DNA from: Sinomonas atrocyanea | GTDB taxonomy: Bacteria; Actinomycetota; Actinomycetes; Actinomycetales; Micrococcaceae | Assembly: GCF_001577305.1 (NCBI RefSeq) | Contig: NZ_CP014518.1 | Span: forward strand, 186,001 to 250,000 | DNA: 64,000 bases | Direction of reading: 5' to 3' | Part shown: in pieces, positions 30,822 through 38,512 of the stretch | Layout of the letters: each line of letters opens with the position of its first letter | How positions within the stretch are numbered: the stretch's first letter is position 1 | Made by a program: the position numbers and the translations under genes | The notes under the pieces: model-generated | Told to the model about the DNA's origin: nothing | Seen by the model: only the letters and a program-made list of their open reading frames with translations | Database searches by the model: none

Positions 30822-31540
30822 GCGTTCCCTCCCCGGGGTGCCGGAAGCATGCGGAAGACGATCTTGGTGCGTCCCATGGTGATGGTGGTCCCGTCGTGGA
30901 GAACGGCGCTGCCCTCGATGCGGTGGCCGTTGATGTAGCTGCCGTTGGTCGAGCCGAGGTCCACCGCGTAGGTCGTGCTCCCGTCGGTGCGGATCTCGAG
31001 GTGCCGGCGGGACACGCCCGTGTCGTCGACCACGATGTCCGCCTCGTTCGAGCGCCCCAGCACCACGGAGTCCGCGTTGACCGAGTACCGCTGCCCGTCG
31101 ATCTCCAGCACGGGCGAGAGCCGCACGGGCTGGCGGGTCGGGGCGGCCGGGAGGTTCGGGCGCGACTCGTTGCGCTCCGTGCGCGAGTCGACCTCGAACT
31201 GGCCGGGCTTGAGCGCGGCGTCGTGCCGGAACGTGAAGCGGACCGGGCCCTGCAGGGTGTAGCCCTGCGAGCGGGCGTGCTTCACGGCCACGTCGCACAG
31301 CTCCTCCGCCAGGGGCTGGCCCCAGCCGCGGGCGCGCTCGAAGTCATCGTCCGAGAGGTGCGCCTCGAAGACGTTGGGCGCGAGCGTGCGGCCCTGGTCG
31401 ATCGAGAATGCCTGGCGGTCCATCTCGCGGCGCAGCCTGCTGGCGATCTCCACGGGCTGCACCTGGCCCTTCGAGCCCGTCGAGAAGACGCCGTGGACGG
31501 CCTTCTCGATGCCGCGCTCGAGCCTGTCGAGCAGTCCCAT
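30818..31540 (-). CDS. fhaA: FHA-domain protein FhaA (DUF3662 + FHA)
   Basis: 240 residues. The N-terminal DUF3662 domain (about 1-125) starts MGLLDRLERGIEKAVHGVFS and includes FSIDQGRTLAPNVFEAHLS. It binds kinase partners. The C-terminal FHA domain (about 155-235) has VVLGRSNEADIVVDDTGVSR, RRHLEIR and GSTNGSYING. Compared with mycobacterial FhaA the central Pro/Gln-rich linker is very short. In mycobacteria it regulates late peptidoglycan synthesis through the MviN/FhaA complex. The ATG at 31540 has AAGGAGG 5 nt upstream, which rules out a 16-residue longer frame. It is the first gene of the operon, downstream of a 289-bp promoter region. Confidence 0.95.
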   Translation of the reverse strand: MGLLDRLERGIEKAVHGVFSTGSKGQVQPVEIASRLRREMDRQAFSIDQGRTLAPNVFEAHLSDDDFERARGWGQPLAEELCDVAVKHARSQGYTLQGPVRFTFRHDAALKPGQFEVDSRTERNESRPNLPAAPTRQPVRLSPVLEIDGQRYSVNADSVVLGRSNEADIVVDDTGVSRRHLEIRTDGSTTYAVDLGSTNGSYINGHRIEGSAVLHDGTTITMGRTKIVFRMLPAPRGGNA

Positions 31541-31829
31541 GGCCCCTCCTTCCAGGTCCAGGGCCCGCGGGTGCGGGCACAGTGCCACAGCTTGACGGAG
31601 CCGCGCACGCTGCGTGCACAGTCCTCACCCGATACTACTGGGCGCCTCTGGGTGCCGTCTGAACCGGGGTGTACCGACCGCGTAACGACCGTTCCCCGGC
31701 GCGCCGTCCCTTATCCTCGCCCATGCCCGCAGCCGCCGCGGGCAATTTCGCAATCCGCGGACCGCTCGGCTATGCTGGACCTCGCTGCTTTCGCAGGGCC
31801 GGGTATCTGCCGGACTGTGAGAGTGCTGC

Positions 31830-31915
31830 GCGCGAGTGGCGGAACGGCAGACGCGCTGGCTTCAGGTGCCAGTGTCCGAAAGGGCGTGCGGGTTCAAATC
31901 CCGCCTCGCGCACCA
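31830..31915 (+). tRNA. tRNA-Leu (anticodon CAG)
   Basis: An 86-nt cloverleaf. Acceptor GCGCGAG (31830-31836) pairs with CTCGCGC (31905-31911), followed by discriminator A and an encoded CCA. The anticodon stem CTGGC/GCCAG encloses TTCAGGT, giving CAG. The long variable arm, GTGTCCGAAAGGGCGT, is the class II type expected for leucine. The T arm reads CGGGTTCAAATCCCG. It is divergent from fhaA. Confidence 0.97.
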
Positions 31916-31920
31916 CAGGA

Positions 31921-31951
31921 AGGGCCCCGGTCAATGACCGGGGCCCTTTTC
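31921..31951 (+). terminator. Rho-independent terminator of tRNA-Leu
   Basis: AGGGCCCCGGT (31921-31931) pairs perfectly with 31937-31947 around a 5-nt loop and is followed by a T run. It begins 6 nt after the tRNA end and can also serve the minus-strand gene ending at 31961. Confidence 0.92.
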
Positions 31952-31960
31952 GGTGCCGGA

Positions 31961-33486
31961 TCAGCCCCCGGCCTCCTCGTTCTCGCGCAGGGTGAGCGGC
32001 CGGACGAGCACCCGCAGCGGCGTGATGACCCAGCGCTGGTGGGTCTGCCGGAACTCGGCGTGGGTCGAGAACTCATACAGCGCGGACCGCGCCCGCACCC
32101 AGCGCGGCCGCTCGCCGTGGAACGGGTCCTCGCGCAGGAGCCTGAGCGTGGCCGGGTCCGCTGCCAGGAGCTTGACGAGGAACGCATAGAACCAGTCCTC
32201 GTGCACGGTGCGCAGCGGCAGGAACCACATGAGCCAGTCGAGCCGCAGGTGGTAGGGCGCCCACTGCCGCGGGATGCGCTCCGGTTCGCCGGGCTTCCCG
32301 CGGAACCTGTACTCGCGCCAGTCGGCGTCCTCGGCCGGCACGGTGTCCAGCGTGCCCTCCACCACGATCTCCACCCGGTTCTTCGTCACGGACCCGAACG
32401 CGCCGTACGTGTTCACGAGCTGCCACCGGTTGAAGGCGGCGTTCATGAGCTGCCGGCTCGAGACGAGGTTCTTCGCGGGCCACCACGAGAGCACGAGCAG
32501 CAGCAGCGAGGCCGCGAGGACGACGCCGACCCACACCCAGGTGACCCAGTCGCCCGGGGCGGGCCACGCCGTCGTGCGCCCGGCGCCCGGGGGCCGGCGT
32601 TCCACGCGGCGGAGGAGAGCCGCTCGGGGACGAACGGGAGCAACCAGTGGACCGCCGCGTCGCCCACGGCGGCGAACGCGAGGACGATCGCGGACCAGTT
32701 GAGCCACGCGAAGTTGCCCGAGAGCACGAGCCAGAGCTGCGTCACGACCACCACAGCCGCGGCGGCCGACCCGACCGGCTGCGGGAAGAACAGGAGGAAC
32801 GGCACCACGAGCTGCGCAACATGGTTCCCCACCACCTCGGAGCGGTGCATCCACTTGGGCAGGAGGTGGAACTGGCGGCTCAGCGGCCCGGGCATCGGCT
32901 GGGTCTCGTGGTGGTAGTACAGCGCCGTGAGGTCCCGCCACTCGGCGCCCCCGCGGATCTTGATCATGCCCGCCCCGAACTCCAGCCGGAACACCAGCCA
33001 GACCACCAGGATGAGGATGGGGCGTGGGGGCGGGACCTGGTCCGAGCCGAGGAACGCGACCGTGAAGCCCGCCTCGAGCAGGAGCATCTCCCAGCCGAAC
33101 GCGTAGAACGTCTGCCCGACGTTCACGATCGACATGTACAGCCCCCACAGCACCAGGAACGCCGCGAGGGGCACCCACCACGGGCCGGCCTGCGGCACGC
33201 CCAGCACGAGCAGCCCCGAGACCGCGAGCCCCACGGCCGCCGCCCAGCGGAACAGCCGGTCCGAGTAGCGGTACCGGAACAGGCTCGGGCGGCGCACCCG
33301 GTGGAAGCCCTCGAGGTACCGGGGGACCGGCGCAAGGCCCCGCTCGCCCACGAGGGCGGGGAACTGGTTAAGGCTCGAGAGGAACGCGACGAAGAACAGG
33401 GCCGCGACGCCGCGCTGCAGCACCCAGCGGGCCACCTCCGCATCGGTGGCCGCGAACCACGCCATGAACCCGGATGCCGCGTCCAC
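31961..33486 (-). pseudogene. Lipase maturation factor family membrane protein, apparent 1-nt frame break
   Basis: The first frame, from a GTG at 33486, gives several membrane helices and motifs of the LMF1-like family (VGQTFYAFGWEMLLLEAGF, FRLEFGAGMIKIRGG, WRDLTALYYHHETQP) up to about 32600. The rest, WPAKNLVSSRQLMNAAFNRW, NTYGAFGSVTKNR and YRFRGKPGEPERIPRQWAPY, is in another frame ending at 31961. One extra base in the 5-G run at 32589-32593 would join them into a protein of about 500 residues. Function in bacteria is unknown; eukaryotic LMF1 folds lipases in the ER. TAGCGT lies 6 nt before the GTG. The break may be a sequencing error. Confidence 0.88.
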
Positions 33487-33492
33487 GCCTCC

Positions 33493-33498
33493 ACGCTA
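33493..33498 (-). promoter_or_regulatory. -10 hexamer of a probable leaderless promoter (lipase maturation gene)
   Basis: TAGCGT on the minus strand ends 6 nt before the GTG at 33486. A GGAGG within the spacing could alternatively be a ribosome site. Confidence 0.4.
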
Positions 33499-33544
33499 CG
33501 CCCGCCCCGCCGCGCACAGGGAGGGGCGGTAGGCTCTACCCGCC

Positions 33545-34240
33545 GTGACTTCCGACCCTCGCCTCCCCGTTCCGGGCCCCGCGCACGACGGCGCGCCCGC
33601 GCCGCACGCCGGGCACGCGCCGTCGCGCCTGCCCGCGCCCGCGCGGCTCGCCCACCCGTTCTCCCCGGGGGTGCTCGCCCTCGTGTTCGGCGGCGGGCTG
33701 CTCGGCGCCCTGTCCCGGTGGGCCCTCGGCGCGGCGATCCCCGCACCGGGCGGCTGGCCGCTCGGGACGCTCGCCATCAACCTCGTCGGGGCGCTGGCCC
33801 TCGGGGCGCTGCTCGAGTCGCTCGCGCGGCGCGGCCCGGACGTGGGCGCCCGGCGCCTCGTCCGCCTGACCGCGGGCACGGGCTTCATCGGGGCGTTCAC
33901 CACCTATTCGACCCTCGCCGTGGACGCCTCGCGCCTCGTCGTGGCCGGCCGGGCGTACGACGGCGCGTGGTACCTCGCGCTGAGCCTGCTCGGCGGCGCC
34001 GCGGCCACCCTGCTCGGGGTCGCCGGGGCGGCGTGGCTCCACCGCGAGGACCGGCGCGGTCTGGCCGCCGAGGCGCACGTCGCGGCGCATCCCCACGGCG
34101 GGCGCCCGCACCCCGACCGTGAAACCGCCCCTCCTTCCGGTCAGGACCACCGCCTCCAGCGGGGGGCAAAGACCGAAACTGGGGGCGAAACCGGCAGCGG
34201 CGGCGCGGGCGCTCAGGACATCCCGGAGGAGCCCCGATGA
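33545..34240 (+). CDS. crcB: Fluoride channel subunit CrcB/Fluc (long form)
   Basis: 231 residues from a GTG. The first ~45 and last ~55 residues are hydrophilic and unusual for the family, which is normally about 120-130 residues. The core has four membrane helices and the Fluc signatures GGGLLGALSRWALG, GTLAINLVGALALG and GTGFIGAFTTYST. Fluc channels are dual-topology dimers that export toxic fluoride. Actinobacteria often have two adjacent non-identical subunits, as here, where the stop overlaps the next start (ATGA). The C-terminal tail contains His/Pro-rich and Gly/Thr-rich patches of no recognised function. Confidence 0.93.
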   Translation: MTSDPRLPVPGPAHDGAPAPHAGHAPSRLPAPARLAHPFSPGVLALVFGGGLLGALSRWALGAAIPAPGGWPLGTLAINLVGALALGALLESLARRGPDVGARRLVRLTAGTGFIGAFTTYSTLAVDASRLVVAGRAYDGAWYLALSLLGGAAATLLGVAGAAWLHREDRRGLAAEAHVAAHPHGGRPHPDRETAPPSGQDHRLQRGAKTETGGETGSGGAGAQDIPEEPR

Positions 34241-34617
34241 GCCCGCTCGAGGCCCTGCTGCTCGGGGTGGCGGGCGGCCTGGGGGCAGTGGCCCGCTACG
34301 TGCTCGACACCGCCGTGAGCCGCCGCGTCAGGGGCCCGCTGCCGTTCGCGACCATCGGCATCAACGTCACGGGGTCCCTGGCGCTCGGCCTGGTCACGGG
34401 CGCCGTGCTCGCCGGTGCCGACCCCGCCGTGCAGGCGGTCCTCGGCACCGGATTCCTCGGCGGCTACACCACCTTCTCCACGGCGAGCTACCAGAGCGTC
34501 AGCCTCGCCCTCAGCGGCCGGTGGGCGGCCGCCGTCGTCAACGGGGTGGGCACCATGGCGCTGTGCGTGGCCGCGGCGCTGGGCGGGCTCGCGGTGGCCG
34601 CCGCGCTCGCCGGCTGA
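34237..34617 (+). CDS. crcB: Fluoride channel subunit CrcB/Fluc (short form)
   Basis: 126 residues, the usual family length, with four membrane helices. Motifs are GGLGAVARYVLD near the start, FATIGINVTGSLALG in helix 2 with the pore-lining Asn, and GTGFLGGYTTFSTAS with the conserved T-T-F-S-T. Its ATG overlaps the stop of the longer crcB, so the two are made together and probably form an antiparallel heterodimer, where each gene has become fixed in one membrane orientation. A strong terminator follows at 34663-34700. No fluoride riboswitch was recognised upstream of the pair. Confidence 0.95.
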   Translation: MSPLEALLLGVAGGLGAVARYVLDTAVSRRVRGPLPFATIGINVTGSLALGLVTGAVLAGADPAVQAVLGTGFLGGYTTFSTASYQSVSLALSGRWAAAVVNGVGTMALCVAAALGGLAVAAALAG

Positions 34618-34662
34618 GGCCGGCAGGGCAGGCCTGGGGGCTGGCGGCCGTGAGGACAGAGG

Positions 34663-34700
34663 GGGCCGCGTCCGCCGGGTCTCCCCGGCGGACGCGGCCC
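34663..34700 (+). terminator. Bidirectional terminator between crcB and the YbhB gene
   Basis: GGGCCGCGTCCGCCGGG (34663-34679) pairs perfectly over 17 bp with 34684-34700 around a 4-nt loop. Two convergent genes end at 34617 and 34713. Confidence 0.85.
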
Positions 34701-34712
34701 TCCAAGCGCGAG

Positions 34713-35249
34713 CTAGTCGATCTTGCCGGTGACCACCAGGCTGGCGCGGCCGAGGGTGTGGAAGAAGATGTTGAAGCCCAGGAACGCCGGGGACGAGTCG
34801 GCATTGACGCCGATGTCCTCGACGTCGAGCGCGTGCACGGTGATGAAGTACCGGTGGGTCCCGTGTCCCGAGGGCGGGGCGGCGCCGACGAACTGGGCCG
34901 TGCCGCCGTCGTTCTTCAGCTGGATGGCGCCGTCCGGCATGTCCTCGCCGGTGGCGGTCCCCGCGCCCTCGGCCAGCTCGGTCACCGACGCGGGGATGTT
35001 CGCCACGGCCCAGTGCCAGAAGCCCGACTGGGTCGGCGCGTCCGGGTCGTAGACCGTGACCGCGTAGCTCTTGGTGCCCTCGGGCGCGCCGGACCAGGAC
35101 AGCTGGGGCGAGACGTCCTCGCCGCCCGGGACGCCGAACGCGCCGGAGTACTGCGCCGCCGGCCAGGGCTGGCCGTCGGCGACAGTGGTGCTCGTGACGG
35201 TGAAGCTCGCCGCCTCCGGGATGCGGTCAAAGGGATCGTTGCCGCTCAT
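34713..35249 (-). CDS. YbhB/YbcL family (Raf kinase inhibitor-like, PEBP) protein
   Basis: 178 residues from an ATG at 35249 with AGGAG upstream; a longer frame to 35507 is rejected. PEBP motifs are SPQLSWSGAPEGTKSYAVTV, YDPDAPTQSGFWHWAVANIP and GAAPPSGHGTHRYFITVHAL, which line the small anion-binding pocket. There is no signal peptide, so it is cytoplasmic. Bacterial members have no settled function; phosphorylated-ligand binding is assumed. A second, divergent copy is at 60367-60894. This copy lacks the short insertion carrying an Asn-Gly-Cys segment that is seen in the other. Confidence 0.93.
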   Translation of the reverse strand: MSGNDPFDRIPEAASFTVTSTTVADGQPWPAAQYSGAFGVPGGEDVSPQLSWSGAPEGTKSYAVTVYDPDAPTQSGFWHWAVANIPASVTELAEGAGTATGEDMPDGAIQLKNDGGTAQFVGAAPPSGHGTHRYFITVHALDVEDIGVNADSSPAFLGFNIFFHTLGRASLVVTGKID

Positions 35250-35358
35250 GTGCAGCTCCTCTCTCGCGGGGAGCGGGGCGTTGCGCCCACGCGCTTCCGA
35301 TCCTAGGGTGCCAAATGTTGGGTTGAGCAGGGTGCGCGGCGTCCGGACTGTGCCCAAC

Positions 35359-36909
35359 TCAGCATTTCCGCCCGCCTCGGGGCGCCCGCAGGACCCGCAG
35401 GACGACGACGGCGGCCCCCACCATGAGCGCCGCGCCGAGGGCGGCCGTGTACGCGACGCCGGAGTCGAAGGCCCGGTGGGCCGAGTCCAGGAGGGCCCCG
35501 GCGGCATCGGCGGGCAGGAGCCCGGCGGCCTCGACGGCGCCCCCGAGCGTCTCGCGCGCCCTGGCCGCTGCCGCGGCCGGGAGCCCGGCCGGCACCTGCA
35601 CCCCGGCCCGGTACGCCGCGCCCAGGATGCTCCCGAGCACCGCCGTGCCGAGGACCGCCCCGAGCTCGTAGGCCGTCTCGGAGATGGCCGACGCCGCCCC
35701 GGCCTTGGCCGGCGGCACCGAGGCCAGGATGAGGTCGTTGGAGAGCGTCTCCGCCAGGCCCACGCCCGCGCCGGTCACCGCGAAGCCCGCCAGGAGCCCC
35801 GCGAGCGAGCCGTCCCGCCCGGCCCCGAGCACCACCGCGTATCCGAGGCCGTTCATCAGCAGCCCGGCCACCATGACCGACCTGACCGAGAACCGGGCCG
35901 CGAGCCGCACCGCCGCGAGGCCGGCCACCACGGAGAGGACCATGCCCGGCAGCATGAGCAGCCCGGCCTCGAACGGCTCCTTCCCGGCCACGAGCTGGAG
36001 ATGCTGGGAGAGGAAGAACATGAACCCGACGAGCGAGAAGATGCTCAGCAGGTTGGCCGCCAGCCCCGCGCTGAACGCCGGACGGGCAAAGAGGCGGACA
36101 TCGAGCATGGGGCCCCGGCCGCCCGCGGCACGGCGGAGCTGGCGGCGCACGAAGGCTGCACCCAGCCCGAGCCCGAGGAGGATCGCGGCGGCGGGGGCGG
36201 GGCCGGCGTCGTGCGCGAGCGCCTTGATGCCTCCCACGAGGGCGACGGCGGCGCCCACCACGAGCGCGATGCCCACCGGGTCGACGGGCGACGGCGCCGG
36301 GTCGCGGGATTCGGGCACGAGGACCGGGGCGAGGGCCAGGGCCGGGACGAGGAGGGGCACGGCCAGGAGGAAGACGGAGCCCCAGGCGAAGTGCTCGAGG
36401 AGCGCCCCGCCTACGAGGGGGCCGAGCGCGGCGCCGCCGGAGAAGACCGAGGCCCAGATGGCGACGGCCAGGCGGCGCTCGCGGTCGTCGGCGAAGATGT
36501 TCCGGATCAGGGACAGGGTGGCCGGCATGATCATCGAGCCGAACACGCCGATGAGCGCCCGCGCCGCGATGAGCTGGGCCGGGGTGGCGGCGAACGCCGC
36601 GGCAGCGGAGACGCCGGCGAAGCCCGTGGCGCCGATGAGGAGGATGCGGCGCCGGCCGATGCGATCGCCGACCGACCCCATGGGCACGAGCAGGCCCGCG
36701 AGGACGAGGGAGTAGACGTCCACGATCCACAGCATCTCGGTCCCGGTGGGCGCGAGCGCGAGCGAGATCGCGGGGACCGCGAAGCTCAGCACCGTGTTGT
36801 CCACGGCGATGAGCAGCACAGGGAACATGAGCGCGGCGAGGGCGAGCCAGCGGCGCGCGGCGGTCTGGGGGGCGAGGCGGGGTGATGCCTGGGCGGTGGC
36901 CTGGTTCAT
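35359..36909 (-). CDS. MFS multidrug efflux transporter, DHA2 (14-TMS) family
   Basis: 516 residues with 14 predicted membrane helices. DHA2 marks are VLLIAVDNTVLSFAVPAIS in helix 1, GSVGDRIGRRRILLIG between helices 2 and 3, and the helix-5 motif C-like GGAALGPLVGGALLE. SmvA/QacA-type proteins, which export cationic drugs and dyes, are the closest fit. It is divergent from a TetR regulator. A -35/-10 pair TTGCGA-N17-TATAGT (36964-36936, minus strand) has a 16-bp palindrome in its spacer, so repression by the neighbouring TetR is very likely. AGGAG lies 5 nt before the ATG. Confidence 0.93.
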   Translation of the reverse strand: MNQATAQASPRLAPQTAARRWLALAALMFPVLLIAVDNTVLSFAVPAISLALAPTGTEMLWIVDVYSLVLAGLLVPMGSVGDRIGRRRILLIGATGFAGVSAAAAFAATPAQLIAARALIGVFGSMIMPATLSLIRNIFADDRERRLAVAIWASVFSGGAALGPLVGGALLEHFAWGSVFLLAVPLLVPALALAPVLVPESRDPAPSPVDPVGIALVVGAAVALVGGIKALAHDAGPAPAAAILLGLGLGAAFVRRQLRRAAGGRGPMLDVRLFARPAFSAGLAANLLSIFSLVGFMFFLSQHLQLVAGKEPFEAGLLMLPGMVLSVVAGLAAVRLAARFSVRSVMVAGLLMNGLGYAVVLGAGRDGSLAGLLAGFAVTGAGVGLAETLSNDLILASVPPAKAGAASAISETAYELGAVLGTAVLGSILGAAYRAGVQVPAGLPAAAAARARETLGGAVEAAGLLPADAAGALLDSAHRAFDSGVAYTAALGAALMVGAAVVVLRVLRAPRGGRKC

Positions 36910-36935
36910 CGGGGCTCCTGGGTGGGGTTGCTATA

Positions 36936-36964
36936 ACTATACCGTCTGGACGGTACTGTCGCAA
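36936..36964 (-). promoter_or_regulatory. Promoter of the DHA2 efflux gene
   Basis: TTGCGA (36964-36959) and TATAGT (36941-36936) are separated by exactly 17 bp on the minus strand. The TetR palindrome occupies the spacer. Confidence 0.7.
36940..36955. promoter_or_regulatory. TetR operator palindrome TACCGTC-TG-GACGGTA
   Basis: Perfect 7-bp arms with a 2-bp centre lie inside the spacer of the efflux promoter and at the -35 position of tetR. Binding there would block both divergent genes. Confidence 0.75.
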
Positions 36965-36971
36965 CGCCGCG

Positions 36972-36977
36972 TACAGT
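36972..36977 (+). promoter_or_regulatory. -10 hexamer of a probable leaderless promoter (tetR)
   Basis: TACAGT ends 6 nt before the ATG at 36984; no ribosome site is visible. Confidence 0.5.
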
Positions 36978-36983
36978 GTCGGT

Positions 36984-37523
36984 ATGCCCAGACCCCCCAA
37001 GGCCCGCGCGGCGATCCTCGACGCCTACCGGGACCTCCTCGTCTCCGATGGCGAGCGGGCGGCGACCATGGACGCCGTCGCCGCGGCGGCCGGCGTCTCC
37101 AAGGGCGGCCTGCTGTACCACTTCAGGAGCAAGGACGCCCTGGCCGAGGGGCTGCTCGGGCGGCTGGCCGAGGCCGCCGCCGAGGACCGGGAGCGCATGG
37201 CGTCCGCCGCCGAGGGCCCCTCGCGGTACTTCGTGCGGACGTCGGTGAGCACGGGGTCCGACCTGGACCTCCTGTTCGTCGCCACCGTGCGGCTCGCGCA
37301 GGCCGGGCACGCGGGGGCCCTCGCCGCGCTCGAGGAGCTCGACGCCGCCTGGCTCGAGATCATCCGGCGCGAAGTCCCGGACCCCGATGCCTCCGCCGCG
37401 ATCATGCTCGTGGGGGAGGGGCTGTACCACTACTCCACCCTCGCCGGCGGCTGGCCCGAGGCTGCGTTCGGGACGAGCCTCGAGGGGCTGCTCGCCGTCG
37501 TGGACCGGCTGCGCGGGGCGTGA
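36984..37523 (+). CDS. TetR/AcrR-family repressor of the efflux pump
   Basis: 179 residues. The N-terminal helix-turn-helix (about 8-52) reads ILDAYRDLLVSDGERAATM, then AAAAGVSKGGLLYHFRSKDAL, the typical TetR recognition helix. The C-terminal ligand domain (about 75-175) is helical and not family-specific. The start at 36984 replaces a 34-residue longer frame that would overlap the operator and the divergent gene. It probably senses a drug-like ligand and de-represses the DHA2 pump. TACAGT 6 nt before the ATG and no ribosome site suggest a leaderless transcript. Confidence 0.93.
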   Translation: MPRPPKARAAILDAYRDLLVSDGERAATMDAVAAAAGVSKGGLLYHFRSKDALAEGLLGRLAEAAAEDRERMASAAEGPSRYFVRTSVSTGSDLDLLFVATVRLAQAGHAGALAALEELDAAWLEIIRREVPDPDASAAIMLVGEGLYHYSTLAGGWPEAAFGTSLEGLLAVVDRLRGA

Positions 37524-37605
37524 CGGCCGCCTCGCGGCGATGGCCGGGGCGGTTCGCCCAGCCGGCCGGGCGAGCTGGCCGCCGTTGGGCCCTGATTTCA
37601 CGCTA

Positions 37606-37633
37606 TTGACGAGCGTCATGATCCTGATATCGT
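37606..37633 (+). promoter_or_regulatory. kyn operon promoter with overlapping palindrome
   Basis: TTGACG (37606-37611) and TATCGT (37628-37633) are 16 bp apart, and the ATG follows 6 nt after the -10 box, so the mRNA is probably leaderless. TGACG-AG-CGTCA (37607-37618), a perfect palindrome, overlaps the -35 box and is a candidate operator for the PaaX-like regulator of the operon. Confidence 0.65.
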
Positions 37634-37639
37634 CGATGT

Positions 37640-38509
37640 ATGTCCCCCACCACACCGGCCGAGGCCGAGGGCGTGAGGAAGATCGAGGACTCCGTCCGCA
37701 CCGACTTCCACGGCGCCATGACGTACGGGCGCTACCTCGCCCTCGACCAGCTCCTGCACGCCCAGCACCCGCAGAGCCAGCCGGAGCACCACGACGAGCT
37801 GCTGTTCATCGTCCAGCACCAGACCAGTGAGCTCTGGCTCAAGCTCGTGCTCCACGAGCTCCTCGAGGCGCGCCGGCTCATGGACGCCGACGACCTCGGC
37901 AAGGCGCTCAAGTGCCTGGCCCGTGTCAAGGCCATCCAGCGCACGCTCACCGAGCAGTGGAGCGTCCTCGGGACCCTCACGCCCCGCGAGTACGCGCAGT
38001 TCCGGGGCTCGCTCGGCAACTCCTCGGGCTTCCAGTCGTACCAGTACCGGGCCATCGAGTTCGTGCTCGGCAACAAGCACCGCGGCATGCTGAAGGTCTT
38101 CACGAGCGAGCCCGAGGCGCATGCCCTGCTCTCCCGGGTCCTCGAGGAGCCCACGGTGTACGACGCCTTCCTGCGGCTGATCGCCCGCAGCGGCTACGAC
38201 ATCCCCGAAGCCGTGCTCAACCGCGACGTCAGCGAGCCCTGGACCCTGCACGAGGACCTCGTGCCCGTCTTCCAGCGCATCTACGAGGAGGACTCCACCC
38301 CGTGGGGCCTCTACGAGGCATGCGAGAGCCTCGTGGACCTCGAGGACAACTTCCAGGCCTGGCGCTTCCGCCACCTGCGCACCGTCCAGCGCACCATCGG
38401 CTTCAAGCGCGGCACGGGCGGGTCCTCGGGCGTCGACTTCCTCAAGCGCGCCCTCGATCTGACCTTCTTCCCCGAGCTGTACGCCGTCCGCACCGAGATC
38501 GGAGCCTGA
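37640..38509 (+). CDS. kynA: Tryptophan 2,3-dioxygenase
   Basis: 289 residues of the all-helical heme enzyme that opens the indole ring to N-formylkynurenine. Signatures are MTYGRYLALDQLL, HHDELLFIVQHQTSELWLKL, and the heme/substrate end region FRHLRTVQRTIGF followed by GTGGSSGVDFL. It begins the kynurenine route for tryptophan breakdown. kynU follows 3 bp after the stop. A formamidase gene (kynB) for the step between them is absent from the window, so it must lie elsewhere or the step is done by another hydrolase. A leaderless start is likely: TATCGT lies 6 nt upstream and no ribosome site is seen. Confidence 0.97.
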   Translation: MSPTTPAEAEGVRKIEDSVRTDFHGAMTYGRYLALDQLLHAQHPQSQPEHHDELLFIVQHQTSELWLKLVLHELLEARRLMDADDLGKALKCLARVKAIQRTLTEQWSVLGTLTPREYAQFRGSLGNSSGFQSYQYRAIEFVLGNKHRGMLKVFTSEPEAHALLSRVLEEPTVYDAFLRLIARSGYDIPEAVLNRDVSEPWTLHEDLVPVFQRIYEEDSTPWGLYEACESLVDLEDNFQAWRFRHLRTVQRTIGFKRGTGGSSGVDFLKRALDLTFFPELYAVRTEIGA

Positions 38510-38512
38510 GCC

